Of a stretch of DNA of 13,902 nt, positions 1-7,800 are shown piece after piece. The notes under the pieces were generated by a model, which saw nothing but the letters and a program-made list of their open reading frames with translations, ran no database searches and was not told where the DNA came from. The DNA lies in NCBI GenBank assembly GCA_016936335.1, contig JAFGXZ010000073.1:1-13902 (forward strand), in the 5' to 3' direction. Each line of letters starts with the position of its first letter. The first letter of the stretch is position 1. Position numbers and translations under genes: made by a program. The DNA is from Fidelibacterota bacterium (lineage in GTDB: Bacteria > Fidelibacterota > UBA2242).

Positions 1-605
1 ACGAGGACCTGGAATCCTATAGACATTTTCCGGCAAACGGACTTATTGTCATTGAAAACAACAACGCTATTATTGTTGATACTCCCTGGAATGATAATGA
101 AGCCAGGGACCTGTTAAATTGGTTGACGAAAACAATGAAACTGGATGTTCGGGCGCTTATTGTCACTCACTGGCATCAGGACTGCATGGGAGGACTTAGA
201 GCGTTTCAAGAGTATGGGATACCATCCTATTCCTTAGATTTAACTCGTCAAATTGCGGAAGAAAAAAACCTGCCTTTAACGGAAATAACATTTTCCGATT
301 CCATAAAACTGTACCTGGAACAGATAGAAGTTGTTTGCATTTATCCGGGAGCAGGACATACTGTCGATAATATTATCATCTGGCTTCCCGCTTATAAGAC
401 TCTTTTTGGAGGTTGCCTGATTAAATCGGTCCGCTCGAAAAATCTGGGCTTTTCCGGTGATGCTGACCTAATCGCGTGGCCGTCGACCTTGGAAAAAGTA
501 CTAAATGAATATCCCCAATGTGAGGTGGTTATTCCAGGACATAGATCTCCCGGAGGAGTAGATCTTATTCAGCACACTATTTCATTATTAAATTCAAACA
601 GGTAA
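1..605 (+). CDS. Subclass B1 metallo-beta-lactamase, 5'-truncated by window edge
   Basis: Zn-dependent beta-lactamase of subclass B1, expected to be periplasmic and to hydrolyse beta-lactams including carbapenems. The reading frame is open from base 3, so the signal peptide and first strands lie outside the window. About 200 residues are visible. The B1 zinc ligands are all present: His-Trp-His-Gln-Asp (His at 168-170 and 174-176, Asp at 180-182), the His in GAGHT (357-359), the Cys in GGCLIKS (414-416) and the last His in IPGHR (540-542). The substrate-binding Lys three residues after the Cys (423-425) and the following Asn-Leu-Gly are also kept. The N-terminal NGLIVI and VDTPW segments are typical of B1. 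The final motif is PGHR, where PGHG is commoner. A GNAT gene follows after 22 nt, so the two are probably cotranscribed. Class membership is secure; the real substrate range is not visible. Confidence 0.93.
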   Translation, partial: EDLESYRHFPANGLIVIENNNAIIVDTPWNDNEARDLLNWLTKTMKLDVRALIVTHWHQDCMGGLRAFQEYGIPSYSLDLTRQIAEEKNLPLTEITFSDSIKLYLEQIEVVCIYPGAGHTVDNIIIWLPAYKTLFGGCLIKSVRSKNLGFSGDADLIAWPSTLEKVLNEYPQCEVVIPGHRSPGGVDLIQHTISLLNSNR

Positions 606-627
606 AACATTAGTTTGAGAGGTAAGC

Positions 628-1752
628 ATGAGTGTCCAAATTCAAGAAGTCCAATCCCGCCGCGATTTGAAAAAGTTTGTGAAATTTCCCTTTTCTCTAT
701 ATAAGGGACATCCGTATTGGGTCCCGGTTCTGATCCAGGATGATCTGAACACACTTTCGGCTAAAAGTAATCCAGCCTATGCATTTTGCGAGGTGAAAAA
801 CTGGTTGGCCTATAAGGATGGTAAAATTGCCGGTCGCATCACCGCAATTTTAAACAGCAAGCATGAAGAGAAATGGGGCAAACGGCAGGTTCGGTTTGGC
901 TGGATTGATTTTATTGAAGATGAAACGGTTTCGGCAGCGTTGATGGAAACGGTTGAAAACTGGGCGAAGGAAAAAGGTGCAGAATCGGTGCACGGTCCCC
1001 TGGGCTTTACCGATTTTGATCATGAAGGCATGCTCATCGAAGGCTTTGAAGAAATGGGCACCATGGCAAGTATTTATAATTATGCCTACTATCCAAAACA
1101 TCTGGAGAAGCTGGGATATACAAAAGATGCAGACTGGGTGGAGTACCAAATTTCAATTCCTGACAAATTTCCGGAACAGATTGAACATTATTCAAAAATG
1201 GTCCAGGAAAAATATGGTTTCAGAGTTCTTGAAGCGAAATCGACCAAACGGGACATTTTGCCTTATGCTCATCAGTTATTTGATGTGCTGCAGGAAGCCT
1301 ACAAAGATTTATACGGTGTTGTGCATCTGACAAAAGAGCAGATTGATGCATACATCAAACAATATTTGGGGTATATTACTCCTGATTATATTGGCATCGT
1401 TTTGAACAAAGAGGGCAAAGTAATCGGTTTTGGAATTACCATGCCATCATTATCAAAAGCCCTTCAAAAGACGAAAGGTCGTTTATTTCCCTTTGGAATA
1501 TTTCATCTGTTACGGGCGATGAAAAAGAATGATGTCGTTGATCTTTACCTGATTGGTGTGCTCCCCGATTACCAGGGAAAAGGTGTGGCCGGGATATTAT
1601 TGAACAAAATGGGACAGGGTTTTGTGAAAAATGGTATCAAATATGCTGAATCCAATCCGGAACTGGAGCTGAATAACAAAGTCCAGCAACAGTGGAAACA
1701 TTTTGAAAAACGGCAGCACAAACGCCGGCGCTGTTATATTAAAAAGATATAG
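628..1752 (+). CDS. GNAT-like acetyltransferase family protein (YghO-like)
   Basis: A cytoplasmic protein of 374 residues resembling the YghO-like GNAT proteins of many Gram-negative bacteria, whose substrate is unknown. The acetyl-CoA-binding motif A is visible near residues 308-322, where IGVLPDYQGKGVAG gives the Q-x-x-G-x-G/A turn. The N-terminal part (SLYKGHPYWVPVL, about 23-35) and the basic C-terminus (QHKRRRCYIKK) match what I recall of this family. The ATG at 628 is preceded by GAGAGG at a good distance, which fixes the start. There is no signal peptide or membrane segment. It lies 22 nt after the metallo-beta-lactamase and about 29 nt before the next gene, so the three may form one transcript. 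No motif indicates what is acetylated. Confidence 0.85.
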   Translation: MSVQIQEVQSRRDLKKFVKFPFSLYKGHPYWVPVLIQDDLNTLSAKSNPAYAFCEVKNWLAYKDGKIAGRITAILNSKHEEKWGKRQVRFGWIDFIEDETVSAALMETVENWAKEKGAESVHGPLGFTDFDHEGMLIEGFEEMGTMASIYNYAYYPKHLEKLGYTKDADWVEYQISIPDKFPEQIEHYSKMVQEKYGFRVLEAKSTKRDILPYAHQLFDVLQEAYKDLYGVVHLTKEQIDAYIKQYLGYITPDYIGIVLNKEGKVIGFGITMPSLSKALQKTKGRLFPFGIFHLLRAMKKNDVVDLYLIGVLPDYQGKGVAGILLNKMGQGFVKNGIKYAESNPELELNNKVQQQWKHFEKRQHKRRRCYIKKI

Positions 1753-1781
1753 GTGAAGTCAATAAACTGTTGGAACGGAAC

Positions 1782-2291
1782 ATGAATCTTGTTATAAAGA
1801 CCATAATAGTATTCTGCTTGTTAATGTTTCAGGTGAGTTGTTTGTCAGTGCCCCATTTGATCTGGCCCCAGGAAGATGTTATTGCCCGACAAATCCAGAT
1901 TGAAGAAGCAAAAAGAATTCTGATCGCTGCCCGGCAAAGTGATTTTAAAGAGGAAATCATCAATGCTATCATTGAAAAATATAACGGTACTCAAATCGCT
2001 GTGAAAATAATCGGTCTGAACGACATCGGCCAAGAGAGTCCTGAAAATTATAAGGCAGTAATAGTATTAAATACATGTATGTCCTGGGATATGGACAGGA
2101 ATGTTAATTCCTTTTTAAAAGCCTATCCCAATTCGGATAATATTATTATTTTGACGACTTCAGGCGATGGGGGCTGGTTGCCAAAGAAAAAGGGGCGTCA
2201 ATTTGACGCGATTAGTTCGGCTTCGAAAATTGCCGATGTGGATAAAATCAGTAAAGAGATAATTGAGAAAATCAATCACCTGCTGAATTGA
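1782..2291 (+). CDS. Small exported, flavodoxin-fold-like protein (putative lipoprotein)
   Basis: A 169-residue protein of unknown function. The N-terminus (residues 1-20) is a hydrophobic signal-like stretch ending in QVSC, a weak lipobox with Gln at -3, so it may be a lipoprotein. The remainder alternates predicted strands and helices. A first strand ILIAAR is followed by SDFK, a central strand AVIVLNTC by a helix, and a strand NIIILTTSGDGGW by a loop and C-terminal helix, as in the flavodoxin-like fold. The flavodoxin phosphate loop (T/S-x-T-G-x-T) is not seen, so FMN binding is doubtful. I prefer the ATG at 1782 over the in-frame TTG at 1770 because the hydrophobic core then sits at the expected distance. 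The stop lies 1 nt from the stop of the convergent transporter. Confidence 0.6.
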   Translation: MNLVIKTIIVFCLLMFQVSCLSVPHLIWPQEDVIARQIQIEEAKRILIAARQSDFKEEIINAIIEKYNGTQIAVKIIGLNDIGQESPENYKAVIVLNTCMSWDMDRNVNSFLKAYPNSDNIIILTTSGDGGWLPKKKGRQFDAISSASKIADVDKISKEIIEKINHLLN

Positions 2292-2292
2292 T

Positions 2293-3582
2293 CTACTCAT
2301 CCAATTCTGTAAATTCGCCCAACGTGCGTGTAAATATATAAATGATCCCAATACCGGCAATCATGTGCGCTGCCAGAACGTACCAAATCTGTTCCGGATG
2401 CCCTGTATTTGTAAAATATCCATAAAGTGATGTATAGCTTACACCACTCAGTGCACCGCCGAGACCTGTAGCCAGGAAGTTGGTTCCCATATATAATCCA
2501 GCCTTTTCCTTAGGGGCAATCCAGGTAATATATTCCTGAATTCGCGGGGATGACACCATTTCGCCAATGGCGAACAGAAAAATTCCCAGGAAAACCAGGG
2601 CCGGAGCACTGATCTTGGCTAATCCGAGAACAACAAATCCAATAGCCGACATGAATATTCCAAACAGAAATGTTGGCATGGCCGTGAATTTCTCTGCCCA
2701 GCGAGAAATGAATATCTGAAAAATCATGATGATATAACCGGTATGGGAAATTGTCTCGCCAAGAATGCGCCATATACCTTTTTCGTCCACATGGGAAAAA
2801 ATACCGGTAAATCCAGCGCCGAAAATGCTTTTGATATTCAGGTAGAGCAACGCCGTGTCAATGTTGCGGTCGATATAAATCGGCACCAGGTTGAAAAATG
2901 CCCAAAAAGGCAACCAGAAGAAAATCCCAAGGATCAGGATAAAGCCGGTGAACTTCAGATCGGAGAACACAATACCAATATCGATGAATTTCTGTCTCAA
3001 GCTTGTACTGTCTGTTTCACGTTCCGGTTCTTTGTAAAAAAGAACAGTTATGATCAGCATGAGACCGATTCCTATTGCGGCAGCAACAAACGCGTAATTC
3101 CAGGAGATTGCCCGCAGTTTACCGGCCACGATAGGACCGAAAGAAGCACCCACATTGACCATGGCATAAAAGATTCCGAACCCCAGTGTTTTATTGGTCT
3201 TGTCGGTTGTAGCCCGGACAGTTCCCGAAATGAGTGGTTTGAAAATGCCAGCCGCAAGGGCAATACTCAACATGGTCAGGGCGATACCGGAAAAGGATTT
3301 TGTCAGAATTAATAAGAGTATTGAGGGTAAATAAGCCAGGTAGGAAATAATGAGGATTTTCTTGAAACCAAACCGATCGGCGAAGGTCCCGGAAATTAAC
3401 GGCATCGTATATGAAAAGAGCAGGAACAGACTTTGAACGATGCCCAGTTGAGCCTTGGTGTAGCCGAGATATTCCATATAGATACCGAACCCCATATAGA
3501 TGCCATAGTAGGCAAAACGCTCTAAAACTTCAATTGAATTGGCGATCCAGAAGACCGGGGGAAATTTTGTGCGATCGTTCAT
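2293..3582 (-). CDS. POT/PTR-like major facilitator transporter
   Basis: A 429-residue inner-membrane carrier with about 12 hydrophobic segments. The N-terminal signature E-x-x-E-R-x-x-Y-Y (residues 18-26, EVLERFAYY) is that of proton-coupled oligopeptide transporters. A FYAMVNVGASFGP segment resembles the second POT motif, F-Y-x-x-I-N-x-G. The MFS loop 2-3 motif GTFADRFGFKK is also present. Proton-driven uptake of small peptides or related compounds is the likely role, but the exact substrate cannot be read, and a general MFS function remains possible. The start at 3582 is chosen over the upstream Met at 3657. Translation from 3582 begins just before the POT motif and has AGGA about 8 nt upstream. 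The extension would add a non-homologous 25-residue leader. The gene is divergent from the regulator operon and convergent with the small exported protein. Confidence 0.82.
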   Translation of the reverse strand: MNDRTKFPPVFWIANSIEVLERFAYYGIYMGFGIYMEYLGYTKAQLGIVQSLFLLFSYTMPLISGTFADRFGFKKILIISYLAYLPSILLLILTKSFSGIALTMLSIALAAGIFKPLISGTVRATTDKTNKTLGFGIFYAMVNVGASFGPIVAGKLRAISWNYAFVAAAIGIGLMLIITVLFYKEPERETDSTSLRQKFIDIGIVFSDLKFTGFILILGIFFWLPFWAFFNLVPIYIDRNIDTALLYLNIKSIFGAGFTGIFSHVDEKGIWRILGETISHTGYIIMIFQIFISRWAEKFTAMPTFLFGIFMSAIGFVVLGLAKISAPALVFLGIFLFAIGEMVSSPRIQEYITWIAPKEKAGLYMGTNFLATGLGGALSGVSYTSLYGYFTNTGHPEQIWYVLAAHMIAGIGIIYIFTRTLGEFTELDE

Positions 3583-3604
3583 GGTTATTCCTATGGTGAT
3601 TAAA

Positions 3605-3645
3605 AGAATTTTGAAAGTGTACAAAAGTACCGTGAAAATGGCAAG
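3605..3645 (-). promoter_or_regulatory. Candidate promoter of the POT-like transporter gene
   Basis: Read on the minus strand, TTGCCA (5/6 match to -35), a 17-nt spacer and TACACT (4/6 match to -10) lie just upstream of the transporter start at 3582. A TACTTTTG motif (3622-3629), which fits the Bacteroidota-type -7 element TAnnTTTG, lies inside the spacer. No TTTG sits at the expected -33 distance from it. This is sequence reading only. Confidence 0.35.
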
Positions 3646-3679
3646 TTTACATTCCATAAAAAAAAATGAAAAAAAGTGC

Positions 3680-3708
3680 TTGACATTTTATAAACCAGTT
3701 TGTAATAT
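3680..3708 (+). promoter_or_regulatory. Strong sigma70-type promoter of the membrane protein/regulator operon
   Basis: A perfect -35 TTGACA (3680-3685), a 17-nt spacer and a -10 TAATAT (3703-3708) form a near-consensus housekeeping promoter. A-rich runs at about 3657-3675 could act as an UP element. Transcription would start near 3715, giving a leader of about 40 nt before the ATG at 3755. An alternative Bacteroidota-style -7 box TAGGTTTG lies at 3713-3720. Confidence 0.7.
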
Positions 3709-3731
3709 TATTTAGGTTTGTAATACAAACC
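3689..3731. promoter_or_regulatory. Tandem operator-like inverted repeats over the promoter
   Basis: A perfect 17-bp palindrome, GGTTTGTA-A-TACAAACC (3715-3731), lies at the predicted transcription start. A second, imperfect copy, TATAAAC-CA-GTTTGTA (3689-3704), has one mismatch and lies in the -35/-10 spacer. Both use the half-site GTTTGTA/TACAAAC. A GTTTGTAATA direct repeat occurs at 3698-3707 and 3716-3725, 18 bp apart. Binding here would block RNA polymerase. The most likely binder is the winged-helix protein encoded in the same operon (4341-4664), an inference from position. Confidence 0.6.
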
Positions 3732-3754
3732 ACAAAAAGTGAAGGAGGAAGAAA

Positions 3755-4351
3755 ATGAAAGAATTAAGCAATTTAAAGAAAATTGAGAAGCGCCTGTATT
3801 TTTCATACGCAAATGATGGTCTGGCCGACATTGTCATGGGTTTATGGATGATCTTGGCAGGATTTTTCATGTTGATCGAACAAACGGCGTTTATGGGATT
3901 ATCCGGGTTACCGGTACTGTTTTATATTCCTGTAAAAAAACGTGTAATTATTCCGAGAATGGGGGATGTATCGTTCTCTAAAAACAGAAAAAAGAAAATT
4001 TCCAGTACATTGATGATTTCAATTATTGCTGGTGCTGTTCTGTTATTATTTCTGGTATTTCATTTTAAATATGAATCAGGTGAGCAATTGATACGTGCGA
4101 ATTTACATGTAGTATTTGGACTATTGATTGCAATTCTGTTTAGTTTTGTGGCTTTATTTACTACGATTACACGATTTTATTTATACGCCATACTCTCTAT
4201 ACTGCTCTTTTCAATTAATAAGCTTATTGTTAATTCCGTCCCGTTAACACAGCTGATATTCGGTGCGGTTGTATTTATCACGGGCATAATTTACCTGGTT
4301 CACTTTCTAATAAACAATCCTGTTTCGGGAGGATTGGTTGATGAAAACTGA
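3755..4351 (+). CDS. Small multi-pass membrane protein, unknown function
   Basis: A 198-residue integral membrane protein with about five or six hydrophobic segments: roughly residues 20-42, 45-58, 83-101, 117-135, 137-155 and 163-185. A charged Lys/Arg-rich loop lies near residues 60-82. The N-terminal pattern YFSYANDGLADIVMGLWM recalls small bacterial membrane proteins with a D-G-L-x-D-I motif that often sit next to a one-domain winged-helix regulator. I cannot name a function. The start is fixed by a strong AAGGAGG (3742-3748) six nt before the ATG. The 3' end overlaps the regulator gene, with the regulator's SD (GGGAGGA) inside this reading frame, so the two are translationally coupled. 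Expression should follow the strong promoter and operators upstream. Confidence 0.72.
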   Translation: MKELSNLKKIEKRLYFSYANDGLADIVMGLWMILAGFFMLIEQTAFMGLSGLPVLFYIPVKKRVIIPRMGDVSFSKNRKKKISSTLMISIIAGAVLLLFLVFHFKYESGEQLIRANLHVVFGLLIAILFSFVALFTTITRFYLYAILSILLFSINKLIVNSVPLTQLIFGAVVFITGIIYLVHFLINNPVSGGLVDEN

Positions 4352-4664
4352 GGAATCGTTGTCAGAAAAAATTCAATCCATTACAGAAATTGATAAATTG
4401 ATCCATGAACCCGCCAGGTTAATGATTATGGCATATCTTTATGTCGTCGAGAGCGCCGATTTTCTCTTTATTATGCGACAGACGGGATTAACAAAAGGGA
4501 ATCTGTCTTCCCATTTAAGCAAGCTGGAAGCCGGTGGTCTGATCGATATAAAAAAAGAGTTTGTCGGTAAAATACCCCGAACATTTTTGAGCTTATCCCA
4601 ATACGGACGAACTGAATTTGAGAATTATCAACGGCAAATGAGACAATTTTTAGAGAATATTTAA
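4341..4664 (+). CDS. Winged-helix transcriptional regulator (HTH_34/MarR-ArsR-like)
   Basis: A 107-residue single-domain DNA-binding protein. A helix-turn-helix is clear at about residues 41-64, with recognition helix TKGNLSSHLSKLEAGG, followed by a beta wing (about 69-86) ending in FLSLSQYGR, and a short C-terminal helix probably used for dimerisation. This layout fits the small winged-helix family (HTH_34) related to MarR and ArsR. No Cys/His metal site typical of ArsR sensors is visible. The ATG at 4341 is preferred over a TTG at 4338, because GGGAGGA ends 7 nt before it. It overlaps the membrane protein gene by 11 nt. The palindromes at 3689-3731 upstream of the operon are its probable target, making it an autorepressor. 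Its signal could be the state or substrate of the partner membrane protein, but nothing visible shows this. Confidence 0.83.
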   Translation: MKTEESLSEKIQSITEIDKLIHEPARLMIMAYLYVVESADFLFIMRQTGLTKGNLSSHLSKLEAGGLIDIKKEFVGKIPRTFLSLSQYGRTEFENYQRQMRQFLENI

Positions 4665-4789
4665 GGAGGAATTCAGAGACCTCTTCTTTTATTGTTCCAT
4701 AATAGTATTTATATTGTTGAATATTAATGGATTTTTGAATTGTGGAAAAATATATCATTTAAATTTCATAATCTTTTTGACTCCTTAAT

Positions 4790-4797
4790 TATTTTTG
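4790..4797 (+). promoter_or_regulatory. TAnnTTTG box upstream of the binding-protein operon (weak)
   Basis: The 157-nt AT-rich gap 4665-4821 must hold the promoter of the long transport/signalling operon unless there is read-through. TATTTTTG (4790-4797) fits the Bacteroidota -7 element and lies 24 nt before the ATG, but no TTTG is found at the matching -33 distance. A TTGACT at 4777-4782 lacks a credible -10 partner. No strong consensus promoter is visible. Confidence 0.25.
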
Positions 4798-4821
4798 TAC
4801 CAATAAACCTACAGGGTATTA

Positions 4822-7800
4822 ATGAAAAACATTATCAAACAACTATGGCTGGTGACCAGTCTAATTCTGGCAGCATCCTTAATTCTGTTGATGTCGGATC
4901 GGGGACAGCGGATTGGCCATTCCGACCGAAAAGCCGGGTCATATCCTTCTATTGCAATTATGCAGATTTCGTCTACAACACTTCTGGATTCCCATGTTGC
5001 CGGTGTGCTCGATAGATTGGAGGAAAAAGGATATCGGTCAGCGGATGGAAAAAACATCCATCTTTTTAATCCTCAGGGAGATTATAGCACTGCTAATGCG
5101 ATTGCCAGGGAAATTGTCAACAACCCTTATGACATTGTCATTACATCCAGTACTACAGCCCTGCAGATTTTTTCCAAAGCCAATACGGCGGTCCAAAAAA
5201 CTCATGTATTTGGCGCTGTGACAGATCCTTACGGTGCAGGTGTGGGCATTACCGGACCCGAACCGGATCAACATCCGCCTTATCTGGCTGGAGTTGGCAC
5301 GTTTCAGCCGGTAAAAAATACAATCAGGATTGCTTTTGAAATGAATCCAGGTCTCAAGCGCCTGGGTGTAGTTTGGAACCCCGGAGAACAGTGTTCGGAA
5401 GCCTGCCTGAAAGAAGCCCGGGAAATTTGCCGGGAACTAGGGATTGAACTTATCGAAGCCATTGCGACGAATACATCCGAGGTTTCCGATGCACTGAGAT
5501 CTGTAATTGCTAAAAATGTGGACGCCATCTGGATCGGCGGAGATACGGTGGCCAATGCATCTATGGGACTTATTATCAATTTGGCTGCACAGGCGGGAAT
5601 TCCTGTTTTTAGCAACGATCCCATGGATGCGGATAAAGGCGCCCTGTTTGGATTGGGTGCCGATTATTTCACCGTGGGCCAATATACCGCTGATATCGCC
5701 GTCGCTATTCTTGAAGGGCGAAAAGCATCGACATTTCGCATCGAAAATGTCATCCCGGAAAAATTAGGTTTCAACCAGACCGTCCTTGCCAATCTGAAAG
5801 GCAAGTGGAAGATGACAATGACTGTCCAGAAATTGTTGCTCAAACAACAAGCATCACTGGCCGGACAGCGACTTGAACCTGAACCGGGTCAGGCTTATCG
5901 GGTTGGGCTGAGTTATATTGTCCCGGCTCCGGTTTTTGAAATCGCCATTCGTGGGTTTAGAGATGGACTAAAGGATTTGGGTTTTATCGAGAATGAAAAC
6001 CTGGAACTTATCCTGCAGCACGCCAACGGTGATATGTCCTTTTTGCCCCAGGCAACTGCCAACCTGGTACAACAGAAACCGGACATACTGGTGGCGATGT
6101 CGACACCCTGCCTAAGCAGCGCCATTGCCCATTCGGATGGTCTTAAGATTGCTTTTGGAATTGTGTCAGCGCCTCTCGAAGCCGGTGCGGGCAAGAGTTT
6201 TGAAAAGCATTTACCCAATGTAACCGGCATTGTCCAGCTCATTCCTAGTGAGGAACTTTTTGAATGGACGACTAAACTTTTTCCGAAAGTCAAACGAATC
6301 GGCGCTCTCTACAATCCCTCGGAAGCCAACTCTGCTAAAGAAGTTCTCGATCTGGAAAAAATTCTGAATAGGTTGGACTTAAAACTGATTAAAGTGGCGA
6401 TTTACAATACCAGTGAAATTCCGGAAAATATCCGGGCGCTCCTGGCCAAAAATGTGGACTTGGTATTTGCCATGGCGGACAACACGGTTGCCAATGGAAT
6501 GCCAGCCATGGTCAAAGCGTGCGAACAGCAAGGGGTTCCCATCATCGCCGAGGATATCGCCCTTATGGGAACAGGGGCGATCATCTCCTGTGCGCCCGGT
6601 CCTTATAGTGACGGACGCGATCTTGCCGAATTGACCGCCCGTATACTTCTTGGAGAATCTCCCGCAGATATTCCCATTGTTCCGGGTAAAAAGAATGAGC
6701 TGACTCTTGATCTTGCGGCTCTGGAAAAAGCCGGAAGTATTGTACCGCTTGATCTTTTAAAACGAGCCGATGTCTTTTTTAATATCCGGTCGGAAGCCAA
6801 AACTCCGGTAAAAATTGTCCTCGTCAATCTGATTGAGAATACATCGCTTCTTCAGGCGATAGACGGAGTTAAAGCGGCTCTATCTGAAATGGGATTACAG
6901 GAAGGCAGCGATTTCGTACTAAAACAATACTGTGCCCAGGGGGATATGTCGCAGCTTTCTCAGATATTAGACAGAGTTCAGATGGATAAACCCGCTGCGC
7001 TTATTACGGTCACGACACCGGTTTTTATCGCTGCTGTAAAAAAGAATTTCGATTTTCCACTGATTTTTACGGTTGCCAGCGACCCGGAAAAATTGGGACT
7101 TTTTAAGACAGGACGTCCAAATAATGTGTGTGGAATTCATGATGATCCGCCGGTAGACCAGGTTCTGGCAATGGCGAAAAAGTACGACCCGGCTCTCGGC
7201 TCAGTGGGAATTATTTATGATGCTTCCCAGATGAATGCACTTATATCGGTCGAAAAACTTCGAAAAGCTGGCCTGGATCAGCACATAAATATTTTAGAGA
7301 CCACGGTGACCACCGTCTCCGATCTTTCTGTGGCGACTCAATCAGTCATTCAGCGTGGTGCCCGGGCGCTGATTATCTCTGCTGATAATCTTGTCACAAC
7401 CGGTTTTCCTGCCATTCACAAAGTTGCCCAGGGAGCCGGAATTCCCATCTATGTTACAAATATTGATTTGATTGAAAAAGGGGCGGCCGGTGGAGTTGGT
7501 GATAACTATTTTGACTGGGGACGGCAATCGGGGCAACTGGCTGTAAGAGTCCTGGCGGGAGTAGCACCCTCGGATCTTCCGATTATACCTACCCAGGAAA
7601 ATATCCGGGTTGAACAAAAAACCCGGTCGGCCTCTGTCACCCGATCCAAACCTTTTAAACTGCGTATTGTTCTGTACAGTGAGACAGAATTTGCCGAACG
7701 ATGCCGGGATGGTCTCATTGACGGTATCAACAAGGCTGGTTATACGGAAGGGCGGGATTACCTGCTGACGACATACAATGCCCAGGGAGATATGTCCACG

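Noticed and set aside
1770..1781. TTG start for the small exported protein
   Set aside because: The ATG at 1782 gives a better placed signal sequence; the SD evidence for TTG is weak. It cannot be fully excluded.
2743..3312. 189-codon + strand ORF opposite the transporter
   Set aside because: It lies fully antisense to the POT-like gene, its product is rich in charged residues without recognisable domains, and it has no SD site; a reading-frame shadow.
3583..3657. N-terminal extension of the POT-like transporter to a Met at 3657
   Set aside because: The extra 25 residues precede the POT signature. The Met at 3582 has an AGGA at proper spacing, and the extension would overlap the probable promoter region.
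4664..4671. SD-like AAGGAGGA right after the regulator stop, suggesting a small hidden gene
   Set aside because: No start codon follows at a usable distance with an open frame of useful length.
4664..4690. Possible terminator after the regulator gene (GAGG...CCTC and AGAG-AC-CTCT followed by TCTTTT)
   Set aside because: The stems have only 4 pairs, or a 2-nt loop. This is too weak to call, although termination somewhere in 4665-4821 is likely.
4777..4806. TTGACT as a -35 for the binding-protein operon
   Set aside because: At 17-18 nt spacing the -10 would be CCAATA or CAATAA, both poor matches.
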